From positions 1 through 64,000 of the forward strand of contig NZ_CP150917.1 of the NCBI RefSeq assembly GCF_039908645.1: DNA of 64,000 nt, given 5' to 3'. The notes beneath the pieces were generated by a model. The model had not been told where the DNA came from. It did no database searches and saw nothing but the letters and a program-made list of their open reading frames with translations. Made by a program: the position numbers and the translations under genes. Origin of the DNA: Pseudomonas helvetica (GTDB lineage: Bacteria; Pseudomonadota; Gammaproteobacteria; Pseudomonadales; Pseudomonadaceae). This document shows positions 33,180 to 43,572 of the stretch, piece after piece; the first letter of the stretch is position 1; every line of letters starts with the position of its first letter.

Positions 33180-34130
33180 ATGTATGACGCCCTTGGTGAT
33201 TTGTCCCTGGACCTGTTTCGCGCCTTTGAAGCCGCGGCACGTCATCGCAGCTTTACCGCTGCGGCGGTGGAGCTCGGCACCACGCAGCCCGCCGTCAGCC
33301 AGCAGCTCAAACGGCTGGAGGAGCAACTTGGCACGCGGCTGTTCGACCGCATCTACCGTGGCATTGAGCTGACCGAGGCCGGGGCGATTCTGTTCGAGCA
33401 GGTACAGGCCGGTTTGCAGAGCATCGACGCCGGGCTGAATGCGATCAGCGCCCAGCATCAGCACGAAGTGTTGCAGGTTGCCACCGACTTCGCCTTCGCC
33501 GCCTATTGGCTGATGCCGCGTTTACACCGTTTTCATGAGGCCAATCCACAGGTGGACGTCAGCCTGGTCACCAGCGAACGCAGCCACAACATGCTGCGCA
33601 CTGACATCGACGTGGCTGTGCTGTTTGGTGATGGGCGTTTCAAGCAGGGCGAAAGCCATTGGCTGTTCAGTGAAGAAGTATTCCCGGTGTGCAGCCCGCT
33701 GCTGCTCAAAGACCGCGCAGTACCCTTGCCCGCCCACGCATTGCAGGAACTACCGCTGCTGCATTTACGCGGTGAAAACAGCAGCCACTGGTTCGACTGG
33801 AGCGGCGTGTTCCGCACGTTGGGCATCGCCACCCCACCGGCACCGGGACAATTGCGTTTCGACAACTACACACTGTTGATTCAAGCGGCGATTGGCGGCC
33901 AGGGCGTGGCGATTGGTTGGCGGCACCTTGTGGATAACTTGCTGGCGCAAGGCTTGTTGTGCCGACCGATTGCCGAGACGGCGATATCGAGCTTCGGCTA
34001 TTACGTGGTCTTGCCCCAGCGCAAGCGCCGCAGTGCGCTGATTCAGCAGTTCGTCGATTGGCTGATGACCGAACAGGCCAGCAGCGCGGAGTCGCTGACA
34101 GGTTTGGCGCTGCCGTCTATTGCGGTGTAG
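33180..34130 (+). CDS. LysR-family regulator of choline sulfate use
   Basis: A 316-residue LysR transcription factor. The N-terminal winged helix-turn-helix is at residues 9-68 (LFRAFEAAARHRSFTAAAVE, TTQPAVSQQLKRLEEQLGTRLFDR), with an effector-binding domain from about 95. It is transcribed divergently from betC-choX, the classical arrangement for a LysR activator. It fits the choline-sulfate-utilisation factor subgroup (TIGR03418 type), judged from neighbourhood and similarity to GcvA-like factors. The effector is presumably choline or choline-O-sulfate (inference). A DnaA box lies inside. Confidence 0.88.
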   Translation: MYDALGDLSLDLFRAFEAAARHRSFTAAAVELGTTQPAVSQQLKRLEEQLGTRLFDRIYRGIELTEAGAILFEQVQAGLQSIDAGLNAISAQHQHEVLQVATDFAFAAYWLMPRLHRFHEANPQVDVSLVTSERSHNMLRTDIDVAVLFGDGRFKQGESHWLFSEEVFPVCSPLLLKDRAVPLPAHALQELPLLHLRGENSSHWFDWSGVFRTLGIATPPAPGQLRFDNYTLLIQAAIGGQGVAIGWRHLVDNLLAQGLLCRPIAETAISSFGYYVVLPQRKRRSALIQQFVDWLMTEQASSAESLTGLALPSIAV

Positions 34131-34170
34131 CGTTGCGGGTGAGGAATGAATCCCGAGACACGAGAACGCT

Positions 34171-34497
34171 ATGCAACGAATCAAGGGCTATCACGCCCAT
34201 GTGTACTTTGACGCGAACACCATCGATCAGGCGCGAGCCCTGTGTGAGCAGGCTGCGCAGCTGTTCCCGCTGAAGATGGGCCGGGTCCACGAACGGCTGG
34301 TCGGCCCGCACCCGGACTGGAGCTGCCAGCTGGCCTTTGCACCGGAGTTGCTCGGCGAAGTGCTGCCGTGGCTGGCGCTTAATCGCAAAGGTCTGGTGGT
34401 GTTTGTACACCCGGATACGGGCGACGACCTGGCGGACCACACCGACCATGCGATCTGGATGGGTGCGGTTCGGCCACTGGATTTGTCGATTTTTTGA
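34171..34497 (+). CDS. DOPA 4,5-dioxygenase-family protein
   Basis: A 108-residue protein of the small DOPA-dioxygenase-like family. It carries the characteristic N-terminal GYHAHVYFD, the middle segment VGPHPDWSCQLAF and VVFVHPDTGDDLADHTDHAIWMG near the end. Conserved histidines in those motifs are the likely metal ligands. Fungal relatives open the catechol ring of DOPA, while the substrate of bacterial members is usually unknown. It starts 40 bp after the LysR gene on the same strand and ends at a REP doublet. Functional transfer is uncertain, but the family assignment is good. Confidence 0.88.
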   Translation: MQRIKGYHAHVYFDANTIDQARALCEQAAQLFPLKMGRVHERLVGPHPDWSCQLAFAPELLGEVLPWLALNRKGLVVFVHPDTGDDLADHTDHAIWMGAVRPLDLSIF

Positions 34498-34523
34498 GCA
34501 TATGTTCAGTACAGTGCAAACCC

Positions 34524-34653
34524 GTGGCGAGGGAGCTTGCTCCCGCTGGGTCGCGAAGCGGCCCCAACTTCAACGACCCGGTTACATCAGGTAAGACGAG
34601 GTCGCTGAGTTACGACTGCTACGCAGTCGAGCGGGAGCAAGCTCCCTCGCCAC
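34524..34653. repeat. REP doublet 5 (REPIN-like)
   Basis: GTGGCGAGGGAGCTTGCTCCCGCT with an inverted partner AGCGGGAGCAAGCTCCCTCGCCAC, 130 bp overall, between the convergent dioxygenase-like and RcnB-like genes. Confidence 0.93.
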
Positions 34654-34662
34654 GGACGGTAT

Positions 34663-35094
34663 TTAGTACAGAACCCCTTCCAGCACTTCATAAACCACCC
34701 CGGTGCCTATGGCGATCAGCACGATGTCACCGCCCATGCGTCGCCATTCGTAACCTGGGTAATACGGCAAGCGTTCGAGGGCCCGGCTGTCCAGGCGTTC
34801 ACCGTAGTAGCCGCGCGGCAAGGGTTGGCCTCTGACCCAGCGAACGCCTGGCGGTGGTGGTGCACCGCGGACGAAATACCCGTGGTTGACGCGGATCACT
34901 TCGCGCACCGGACCGAAGTCCTGAGGTGGCCGTCTGTATTCAGGGCGGTGATCGCGGTGATCATCGCCGCGATGCTCATACCGCGGGCCACCGCGATCAT
35001 GATCGTCGCGCTCATCGGCGCTTACGTGGAGCAAGGGCGTGGCGCTGAGCATCAATACACCCAGGCTGGCGATCAAGCGTTTGGGCATTTTCAT
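34663..35094 (-). CDS. RcnB-family periplasmic protein
   Basis: A 143-residue exported protein with signal peptide (KRLIASLGVLMLSATPLLHVSA). A His/Asp/Arg-rich mature N-terminus follows (DERDDHDRGGPRYEHRGDDH), then the RcnB-like C-terminal domain (GERLDSRALERLPYYPGYEW...IVLIAIGTGVVYEVL). E. coli RcnB is a periplasmic factor in nickel/cobalt homeostasis, and the acidic His-rich segment could bind metal. I start at ATG 35094 because GAGGA lies 8 bases upstream; an ATG at 35118 lacks one. No efflux pump gene is adjacent, so the physiological role is open. Confidence 0.85.
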   Translation of the reverse strand: MKMPKRLIASLGVLMLSATPLLHVSADERDDHDRGGPRYEHRGDDHRDHRPEYRRPPQDFGPVREVIRVNHGYFVRGAPPPPGVRWVRGQPLPRGYYGERLDSRALERLPYYPGYEWRRMGGDIVLIAIGTGVVYEVLEGVLY

Positions 35095-35121
35095 TTGGGT
35101 CTTCCTCAGAGCATCCACAGC

Positions 35122-35157
35122 AAAAAAAGGGGCTTAGAACTCGGTTCCAAACCCCTG
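35122..35157 (-). terminator. Intrinsic terminator after trpBA
   Basis: On the minus strand AGGGGTTTGGAACC...TTCTAAGCCCCT folds into a hairpin followed by seven Ts. It stands 60 bp after the trpA stop and just upstream of the RcnB-like gene. Confidence 0.85.
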
Positions 35158-35217
35158 GGTCTTGCTATTTAGTCTGCGGCGCCGGGCACTAATTCCTCTG
35201 TATCAGGAACTTTACTC

Positions 35218-36029
35218 TTAGCTGACGCGGGCTTTACGCACACCTTCGGATAACGCCGAGCACAGGCCGAGTACGCCGTCGATGGCCTGCTCGGGTGTGG
35301 TTGCGTTAGCGATGTGGTCGATCAGTGCCGAACCCACCACCACGCCGTCTGCCAGACGGGCGATGGACGCCGCTTGCTCTGGTGTGCGGATGCCGAACCC
35401 GATGCTGATCGGCAGGTCGGTGTGGCGACGCAAGCGGGCCACGGCTTCTTCGACGTGTTCCAGGGTCGCTGCGCCAGCACCGGTCACACCGGCCACCGAC
35501 ACGTAGTACACAAAACCGGAACTGCCATTGAGCACCGTCGGCAGACGCACGTCGTCGGTGGTCGGCGTGGTCAGGCGGATGAAGTCGATGCCAGCCGCTT
35601 GCGCCGGGTCGCACAGCTCGGCGTTATGTTCTGGCGGCATGTCGACCACGATCAGGCCATCGACACCGGCTTCCTTGGCATCGCTGATGAAACGCGGTAC
35701 GCCGTAATAATGAATCGGGTTGAAGTAACCCATCAGCACCAGCGGCGTGTGGTTGTTGTCTTTGCGGAACTCGCGAACCATTTGCAGGGTTTTCGCCAGG
35801 TTTTGCTTGGCGCCCAGGGCGCGGATGTTGGCGAGCTGGATTGCCGGGCCGTCGGCCATCGGATCGGTGAAGGGCATGCCCAGTTCGATCACGTCAGCGC
35901 CCGCCGCTGGCAAACCTTTGAGGATCGCCAGCGAGGTGTCATAGCTCGGGTCGCCGGCAGTGACGAAGGTCACCAGGGCGGCGCGGTTCTGTTCTTTGAG
36001 TTCGGCGAAGCGCGTTTGCAGGCGGCTCA

Positions 36030-36030
<1 letters not shown>
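35218..36030 (-). CDS. trpA: Tryptophan synthase alpha subunit
   Basis: Cleaves indole-3-glycerol phosphate to indole and glyceraldehyde-3-phosphate, and the indole is channelled to TrpB. The 270-residue TIM barrel begins [20 protein letters not shown]. It has the catalytic Glu in [21 protein letters not shown] and the catalytic Asp in [13 protein letters not shown]. Its start codon shares one base with the trpB stop (TGATG), giving tight coupling. The gene pair is transcribed divergently from its activator trpI and ends before a terminator. In Pseudomonas this pair is regulated separately from other trp genes. Confidence 0.98.
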
Positions 36031-38249
<2,219 letters not shown>

Positions 38250-38253
<4 letters not shown>

Positions 38254-38576
38254 TGGCCGCGTTTGTATAGCAGATACGCGGCCAGCAAACCCAAGGCACC
38301 GACTGCGACGCTAGCGCTAGTCCATGGGTGTTCCTGGGCGTAATCGCGGGTGGCGATCCCGGTTTCGCGGGTTTTGACTTTGACTTCTTCGTACGCATCG
38401 CTGAGCAGGTGGCGCGAGTGTCTCAGCGCGTTCTCGGCGTTGTTTTTGAGGGCCTTGAGGGTTTTCAGCGACTCGTCCGAGGTATCACTCTTCAAGCTTT
38501 CCAGCGACTTGAGCAGACTTTCGATCTCGGCTTCCATGCTTTGCAATGAGGCTTTACGCAACGAGGTGATGGCCAT
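38250..38576 (-). CDS. DUF883/ElaB-YqjD family membrane-anchored protein
   Basis: A 108-residue protein with a long amphipathic helical region (about 10-80; [20 protein letters not shown] and following) and one C-terminal membrane anchor ([19 protein letters not shown], about 86-104) ending in KRGH. This is the layout of E. coli ElaB/YqjD, stationary-phase inner-membrane proteins that bind ribosomes. The [15 protein letters not shown] box is the family hallmark. AGGAGAG precedes ATG 38576. The gene ends on the trpI stop. A stress or stationary-phase role is inferred from the family. Confidence 0.9.
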
Positions 38577-38718
38577 GATGACTCTCCTTCATTGATTGAG
38601 TGCTTGTGTTGGTTGGGACTCCAACGGTTCGGGAAAGTGCATTCATTTTGAACCTTCAACGACAGAAGAAATACCGACAATCGCTGCTAGGCTCTAATCA
38701 CAACTCCAGGAGAACGCC

Positions 38719-38934
38719 ATGACTGACCATCACACTTACAAGAAAGTCGAACTGGTTGGCTCGTCCCCTACCAGCATTGAAGATGCCATCAACAATGCAT
38801 TGGCCGAGGCCAGCAAAAGCATCAAGCTGATGGAGTGGTTCGAGGTTACCGAAACCCGCGGGCACATCAAGGACGGCAAGGCGGCACACTTTCAGGTCAC
38901 GCTCAAAGTCGGGTTCCGGATTGCCAATAGCTGA
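38719..38934 (+). CDS. Dodecin flavin-binding protein
   Basis: A 71-residue protein that assembles as a hollow dodecamer and stores or buffers flavins. Family features are the N-terminal strand HTYKKVELVGSSPTSIEDAI, the helix ALAEASKSIKLMEWFEVTET with the flavin-stacking Trp, and the C-terminal strands GHIKDGKAAHFQVTLKVGF. CCAGGAGAA precedes ATG 38719. It stands alone between the DUF883 gene (divergent) and a DUF1161 gene. Confidence 0.95.
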   Translation: MTDHHTYKKVELVGSSPTSIEDAINNALAEASKSIKLMEWFEVTETRGHIKDGKAAHFQVTLKVGFRIANS

Positions 38935-38959
38935 GGTTGAGCTAGGCTTCTGAACTTGT

Positions 38960-38994
38960 GCGCTGGCCGATTGCCATAGGGAATGGCAAAGCGC
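38960..38994. promoter_or_regulatory. Inverted repeat upstream of DUF1161 gene 1
   Basis: TTGCCAT-AGGGA-ATGGCAA (38971-38989), with outer arms GCGCT/AGCGC. It follows dodecin by 26 bp and precedes the DUF1161 start by about 75 bp. No T-run follows, so it is more likely an operator than a terminator. The binding factor is unknown. Confidence 0.45.
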
Positions 38995-39066
38995 TACTTC
39001 GTCTTGGGCGTCAGGTGCCCGAGTGTTAACGCTTACCCCTTTTGATCCGACCAGGGAATGTGACCG

Positions 39067-39288
39067 ATGAAGAAATTTATATTGGCGGTGGGTTTGTTGA
39101 GCATTGCGGGAACAACCTTTGCGGCGGGCAAACCGTGCGAAGAGCTGAAAAGCGAAATTGCGGCAAAAATCGATGCCAAGGGCTCCAAAAACTATTCGCT
39201 GGAAATCGTCGATAAAGGCGCGGCCGCGGGTGGCAAGGTGGTCGGAAAATGCGAGGCAGGCAAGAAGGTCATCGTCTACAAGAAGTAG
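39067..39288 (+). CDS. Small exported DUF1161 protein 1
   Basis: A 73-residue periplasmic protein: signal peptide MKKFILAVGLLSIAGTTFAA, then a mature domain of about 53 residues (KPCEELKSEIAAKIDAKGSK, VVGKCEAGKKVIVYKK) with two Cys residues that probably form a disulfide. DUF1161 has no assigned function. A paralogue lies 2 kb away (41158-41391) and shares the CEELK-EI-KI and VVG-CE-G-KKIIY pattern. A good terminator follows (39309-39337). Confidence 0.9.
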   Translation: MKKFILAVGLLSIAGTTFAAGKPCEELKSEIAAKIDAKGSKNYSLEIVDKGAAAGGKVVGKCEAGKKVIVYKK

Positions 39289-39308
39289 GTTGAGTCAGCT
39301 GTTTATGT

Positions 39309-39337
39309 AAAGCCGACGCCATGGCGTCGGCTTTTTT
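39309..39337 (+). terminator. Intrinsic terminator after DUF1161 gene 1
   Basis: Hairpin AAGCCGACGCC/GGCGTCGGCTT with a T-run. It also offers a stop for the convergent luciferase-like gene, whose coding end lies at 39356. Confidence 0.9.
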
Positions 39338-39355
39338 GCAGGCGCTTTCCGAGCC

Positions 39356-40357
39356 TTAGCCCTTCATTACTTGTGCCAGCAGTTCGTAGGAATGCAGGCG
39401 ATCAGCGTGTTTGTACAGGTCACAGGTGAAGATCAACTCGTCGGCTTGAGTCTGCTCGATCAGCACTTCAAGTTTGCCGCGAATTTTCGCCGGGCTGCCG
39501 ACCATCGCCAGGCCGAGGAAATCACCGACGGCTTCTTTCTCATGGGGCAACCACAGGCCATCCATGGTTTTCACCGGTGGCCGTTGAACCAGGCTTTGGC
39601 CGCGCATCAGCGCCAGGATTCGTTGGTAGACCGAGGTTGCCAGGTAATCGGCTTGTTCGTCGGTGTCGGCGGCTACCAGCGGCACGCCCAGCATCACGTA
39701 GGGTTTATCCAGTACGGCTGAAGGCTTGAAGTGATTGCGGTAAACCCGAATCGCTTCATGCATATAACGCGGTGCGAAATGCGAGGCGAAGGCGTAAGGC
39801 AAACCGCGCTCGCCGGCCAGTTGCGCGCTGAACAGGCTGGAGCCCAGCAGCCAGACCGGCACATGGGTGCCGGTGCCGGGCATCGCGATAATGCGCTGGT
39901 CCGGCGTGCGTGGGCCCAGGTAGCGCAGCAGTTCGGCGACGTCTTCGGGGAAATCGTCGGCGCTGCCGGAGCGTTCACGGCGCAAGGCGCGGGCGGTCAT
40001 CTGATCGGAGCCCGGTGCGCGACCCAGACCGAGGTCGATTCGCCCCGGATAGAGGCTTTCAAGGGTGCCGAATTGTTCGGCAATCACCAGCGGCGCATGG
40101 TTGGGCAGCATCACGCCACCGGAGCCGACACGAATGCTCGACGTGCCGCCGGCCAGATAGCCAAGCAGTACGGAAGTCGCAGAGCTGGCGATGCCATCCA
40201 TGTTGTGGTGTTCGGCGACCCAGAAGCGGTTATAGCCCCACTTCTCCACGTGTTGCGCCAGGTCCAGCGAGTTACGCAGCGATTGCGCAGGGCTGCCGTT
40301 CTCGCGAACGGGCACCAGGTCCAGCGTCGAGAACTTGATATCGGACAGTTGTTTCAT
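39356..40357 (-). CDS. LLM-class (luciferase-like) flavin-dependent oxidoreductase
   Basis: A 333-residue TIM-barrel protein of the bacterial luciferase-like family, YhbW/MsnO8 subgroup. It begins [20 protein letters not shown] and carries the flavin-site segments [22 protein letters not shown] and [23 protein letters not shown]. The [21 protein letters not shown] loop is also present. Such enzymes use reduced flavin and oxygen to oxidise aldehydes, sulfonates or other small molecules, but the substrate cannot be deduced here. It is divergent from osmC. Confidence 0.93.
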   Translation of the reverse strand: MKQLSDIKFSTLDLVPVRENGSPAQSLRNSLDLAQHVEKWGYNRFWVAEHHNMDGIASSATSVLLGYLAGGTSSIRVGSGGVMLPNHAPLVIAEQFGTLESLYPGRIDLGLGRAPGSDQMTARALRRERSGSADDFPEDVAELLRYLGPRTPDQRIIAMPGTGTHVPVWLLGSSLFSAQLAGERGLPYAFASHFAPRYMHEAIRVYRNHFKPSAVLDKPYVMLGVPLVAADTDEQADYLATSVYQRILALMRGQSLVQRPPVKTMDGLWLPHEKEAVGDFLGLAMVGSPAKIRGKLEVLIEQTQADELIFTCDLYKHADRLHSYELLAQVMKG

Positions 40358-40598
40358 AAGCCGGCTTCTCCAATGAGGGTACGCAGGCTTTTTTCACCAA
40401 CGAAAACCTGCCGAATGCATGAGCGTGTTCTATGCAATGTGGGCATATACCCGAGTTTCAATAGCAGACGTGAAATTGCCGACCAGATAAGCGGTTCGAT
40501 CCGACACGATGAACTTTGCCCAGCCTTCTATCCTCAGAACCCAGGCAACCGAAAACCATGAAGGCGCGATCCTCGCGCCGGATATTGAGGAGGCAGAG

Positions 40599-41030
40599 AT
40601 GAGTATCAAAAAGAAAGCATCGGCACATTGGGTCGGTGATTTGAAGACCGGCCTTGGTTCTATCTCCACCGAAACCGGGGTCCTGAAAGATGCACCTTAT
40701 GGCTTCAAGGCGCGTTTCGAAGGCGGCCCGGGCACCAACCCGGAAGAACTGATCGGCGCCGCTCATGCGGGGTGTTTCTCCATGGCATTTTCGATGATTC
40801 TCGGCGAGGCTGGCCTCAAGGCCGACACGATCGACACCCAGGCCGAAGTGACGCTGGATCAGGTCGACGGTGGTTTTGCGATCACCGCCGTGCACCTGAC
40901 GCTCAAAGCGAAAATCCCTGGCGCGAGCCAGCAGCAATTCGAGGAGTTGAGCAAGAAGGCTAAAGTAGGCTGCCCGGTTTCCAAGGTGTTGAACGCTAAA
41001 ATCACGCTTGATGCGACACTCGTGGGCTGA
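40599..41030 (+). CDS. osmC: OsmC-type peroxiredoxin
   Basis: A 143-residue thiol peroxidase acting on organic hydroperoxides. Both catalytic cysteines are present: Cys in AAHAGCFSMAFSMIL (peroxidatic) and in KKAKVGCPVSKVL (resolving). The active-site Arg/Glu environment GFKARFEGGPGTNPEELIGAAH is conserved. I start at ATG 40599, because GAGGAGG lies about 7 bases upstream. An upstream in-frame ATG at 40509 would add an unrelated 30 residues. Length matches E. coli OsmC. Confidence 0.94.
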   Translation: MSIKKKASAHWVGDLKTGLGSISTETGVLKDAPYGFKARFEGGPGTNPEELIGAAHAGCFSMAFSMILGEAGLKADTIDTQAEVTLDQVDGGFAITAVHLTLKAKIPGASQQQFEELSKKAKVGCPVSKVLNAKITLDATLVG

Positions 41031-41047
41031 TCGCGCCCTGGTAGCAG

Positions 41048-41073
41048 CTGGCACGCCAGCTGCTACAAATCAG
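41048..41073. repeat. Hairpin of the GTAGCAGCTG REP-like class
   Basis: The element begins a few bases after the osmC stop as GTAGCAGCTGGCAC..., with an inverted half GCCAGCTGCTAC, loop of about two bases (the pair lies within 41040-41073). It shares GTAGCAGCTG with the doublet at 11247-11414. No T-run follows. Confidence 0.65.
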
Positions 41074-41157
41074 AACTCGTGAACTGAAACTGTGGTCGAA
41101 TAAGTGACAGCAGCTTCAGCGCATGACTGTGCGCGCTGCCTCAAGGGAGCTTCAACC

Positions 41158-41391
41158 ATGAAACGTTTTGCCTTGGCGGTTATCTGCAGTGTGCTGGCCA
41201 CATCGGCCCTGGCGGCAACCAAATCCTGCGAAGAACTCAAGGCCGAGATCGAATCCAAGATCCAGGCCAATAACGTATCGTCCTACACCCTGGAGATCGT
41301 CACCAATGACGAAGTGCACGACCAGAACATGGTGGTCGGCACGTGTGAAGGCGGAACGAAGAAAATCATCTATCAGAAGAACGACAGATAA
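41158..41391 (+). CDS. Small exported DUF1161 protein 2
   Basis: A 77-residue paralogue of the protein at 39067-39288: signal peptide KRFALAVICSVLATSALAA, then KSCEELKAEIESKIQANNVS and MVVGTCEGGTKKIIYQK. The two mature-domain Cys residues are conserved. AAGGGAG precedes ATG 41158 by about 9 bases; a start at 41104 would lengthen the leader without support. Two copies close together, separated by osmC, suggest local duplication followed by divergence. Function unknown. Confidence 0.88.
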   Translation: MKRFALAVICSVLATSALAATKSCEELKAEIESKIQANNVSSYTLEIVTNDEVHDQNMVVGTCEGGTKKIIYQKNDR

Positions 41392-41397
41392 TCCGTC

Positions 41398-41817
41398 TTA
41401 CGGGATGCAAAAAGTCTGACTCTCTTCGGCGACGAGCTCGCGCTTGGCGTTATACAGCCGGGCGCTGGGTGTGGTGGTCAGCGAGCGAGCTTCGAGCAGG
41501 TAACGTTGGCCGGCTTCGAAATGATCGTAGCGCACGGTCAAATAGCACAGTCGGTTTGGCGAGTCGAATTGCATGCCAAAACCTCCGTAAAACTGCTCAA
41601 AGTCGAAGCGAACCTTCAATTCATGGCTGCCGGGTGTGACCTGGAAGAATCGCCCGTCTTTCAGGCGCTTATTGTCCAGGCTCTCGGCCATGAGGACTTT
41701 GCCCCCGGGCGTCGGCATGGCGAAGTCGACCCAGGCCATGTTCGGGTTCGCGGTGGGTAGCGGGCTCACACAGGCAGTCAGAGAGCTGATAGCGAAAAAC
41801 AGCAGATACCTGCGCAT
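41398..41817 (-). CDS. Putative lipoprotein, tandem copy A
   Basis: A 139-residue protein with a lipoprotein-type signal (MRRYLLFFAISSLTACVSP; lipobox LTAC). The mature domain resembles a PEGA-like beta sandwich: FFQVTPGSHELKVRFDFE and RLCYLTVRYDHFEAGQRYLL. It is clearly paralogous to the next gene (41858-42274) in these two segments. Function unknown; an outer-membrane or periplasmic location is inferred. I start at ATG 41817, because the long upstream extension would overlap the neighbouring paralogue. Confidence 0.85.
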   Translation of the reverse strand: MRRYLLFFAISSLTACVSPLPTANPNMAWVDFAMPTPGGKVLMAESLDNKRLKDGRFFQVTPGSHELKVRFDFEQFYGGFGMQFDSPNRLCYLTVRYDHFEAGQRYLLEARSLTTTPSARLYNAKRELVAEESQTFCIP

Positions 41818-41857
41818 GATTGATTTCCGAGCGGTCAGGTAATAAGCATAGCGCTGA

Positions 41858-42274
41858 TCAGGTGCGTTGGCAGCCCGCCAGATGCGCTTGGCCAACGACT
41901 TTGCGCTGCTGATCATAGAGTTTGGCCCACGGCCGGAAGCCGATATTCCCCGCTTGCAGTTGATATCGCTGGCCGGCACTGAAGTCGTTGAACTTCACAC
42001 TTAACCGGCAATCGCGCCACAGCGGCTCGGCGTCGGGGCCGATATTTGTCGGTGCTACCGCGAACTGATAACGCACCTTCAACTCATGGCTGCCCGGTGG
42101 AACCTGGAAATAGCGTTTATCGGCGGTGGCCTTGGCATCCACTTCCAGCGCTTGCAACACAGTGTCATGTTGATGGGGCCCGAGGTCGATCCAGGCCTGC
42201 GCCGGGTCGGGTTGGGGCAGTCCAACACAGCCAGCCAGCATCAGCAGGTTTGCAGTCAGCATTAACGCGCGCAT
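41858..42274 (-). CDS. Putative lipoprotein, tandem copy B
   Basis: A 138-residue lipoprotein (MRALMLTANLLMLAGCVGLP; lipobox LAGC). The segments YFQVPPGSHELKVRYQFA and RDCRLSVKFNDFSAGQRYQL match copy A. It is transcribed in the same direction, 40 bp upstream of copy A's start, so both are probably in one operon. Function unknown. The start has GAAGCT-type weak ribosome-binding context but fits the signal peptide. Confidence 0.85.
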   Translation of the reverse strand: MRALMLTANLLMLAGCVGLPQPDPAQAWIDLGPHQHDTVLQALEVDAKATADKRYFQVPPGSHELKVRYQFAVAPTNIGPDAEPLWRDCRLSVKFNDFSAGQRYQLQAGNIGFRPWAKLYDQQRKVVGQAHLAGCQRT

Positions 42275-42333
42275 AGCGAAGCTCCAGTCAGGCGAGATAG
42301 TCTTGCGGGCAGACTCCCCAAGGATGATTTGAT

Positions 42334-43410
42334 GTGATCAGGCTGCTTTCAAGCCATCGGTTACTTGATCGCGTTTTGCGCGTTTTGTTTCCGGCCGCGT
42401 TGCTTTTGTTGCTGAACGGTTGCTCGAGCGTCAATTACTACGGTCAGTTGGCCAGCGGTCAGTGGCAATTGCTGCGGGCGCGTGAGCCGGTGAGCGAGGT
42501 GGTTGCCGACCCTGCGCGTGACGCGAAACTGCGCGCGCGCCTGGCTCAGTCGCAAAAGGCCCGCGAGTTCGCCAGCCAGCGGTTGCACTTGCCAGACAAC
42601 AAAAGTTATCGCCTCTACGCCGACATTGGCCGACCGTATGTGGTGTGGAATGTGTTCGCCACGCCGGAGTTTTCCCTCAAGCCGCAGAATCATTGCTTTC
42701 CGATCGCCGGGTGCGTGGCCTATCGCGGGTACTACAGCCAGAGCGCCGCGCGAGGCAACGCTGCGCTGTTGCGCCTGCAGGGCATGGACGTGTCGATCAG
42801 CGGTGTTGAAGCCTATTCGACCTTGGGCTGGTTCAACGACCCGATCATCAGTTCAATGATGAACTGGGGTGACGAGCGTCTGGCGACGCTGATTTTTCAC
42901 GAACTGGCGCATCAGCGGTTTTATGTGAAGGACGACACAGAGTTCAACGAGTCTTTCGCCACCTTCGTCGAACAGGAAGGCACCCGCCAATGGCGTGCAG
43001 CTTGCGGTTTACCGCCGGCCGGCAAAGCTCAAGAGCAGCAACGTGATCAATTTACCCAGCTGATTCTGGACACCCGTACGCGACTCGAAAAACTCTATGC
43101 ATTGCCCCTTGCGACCGAACAGATGCGCCAGCGTAAAGTCGCCGAGTTCGAACGTTTGCGCAGCGATTATCGAACCCTGCGCGACAGCCAATGGGCCGGC
43201 GACAAGCGCTTTGATGCCTGGATCAATGCCCCGATGAACAACGCCCGGCTGCTGCCATTCGGACTCTATGATCAATGGGTGCCGGCGTTTTCCGCTTTGT
43301 TTAGACAGATCGATGGTAATTGGGTGGCTTTCTACGCCGCCGTGGAAAAACTCGGCAGGTTGCCAGTTGGGGAGCGAAAGGCAGCGTTGAAAGCGTTGGC
43401 TGGCAAATAG
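42334..43410 (+). CDS. Putative zinc aminopeptidase (COG4324 type), lipoprotein
   Basis: A 358-residue predicted metallopeptidase with lipoprotein-like N-terminus (FPAALLLLLNGCSSVNYY). The zinc motif HELAHQ has His189, Glu190 and His193, followed by NESFATFVEQEG, which supplies the third ligand Glu. This matches the predicted-aminopeptidase family DUF2265. The start is GTG 42334 with AAGGA 8 bases upstream. It is divergent from the lipoprotein pair and followed by a REP doublet. The catalytic motif is intact; the substrate is unknown. Confidence 0.87.
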   Translation: MIRLLSSHRLLDRVLRVLFPAALLLLLNGCSSVNYYGQLASGQWQLLRAREPVSEVVADPARDAKLRARLAQSQKAREFASQRLHLPDNKSYRLYADIGRPYVVWNVFATPEFSLKPQNHCFPIAGCVAYRGYYSQSAARGNAALLRLQGMDVSISGVEAYSTLGWFNDPIISSMMNWGDERLATLIFHELAHQRFYVKDDTEFNESFATFVEQEGTRQWRAACGLPPAGKAQEQQRDQFTQLILDTRTRLEKLYALPLATEQMRQRKVAEFERLRSDYRTLRDSQWAGDKRFDAWINAPMNNARLLPFGLYDQWVPAFSALFRQIDGNWVAFYAAVEKLGRLPVGERKAALKALAGK

Positions 43411-43414
43411 CCCT

Positions 43415-43556
43415 GTGGCGAGGGAGCTTGCTCCCGCTGGGTCGCGCAGCGACCCCAATATCATGCGGCACGGTGTTTCAAGTTGAACACCTTCCACAGG
43501 TTACGACTGCTGCGCCCGAGCGCGGACCGGCCAGCGGGAGCAAGCTCCCTCGCCAC
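43415..43556. repeat. REP doublet 6 (REPIN-like, longer spacer)
   Basis: GTGGCGAGGGAGCTTGCTCCCGCT and its inverted copy span 142 bp, slightly longer than the others because the right inner part carries CCCGAGCGCGGACCGG. That segment is shared with the doublet at 11247-11414. It lies between the convergent aminopeptidase and HAD genes. Confidence 0.92.
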
Positions 43557-43572
43557 AAAAGCGGTCCAGCGG

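Noticed and set aside
40509-40598. An N-terminal extension of osmC
   Set aside because: The 30 extra residues are not part of the OsmC fold, and a strong ribosome-binding site stands before the inner ATG at 40599.
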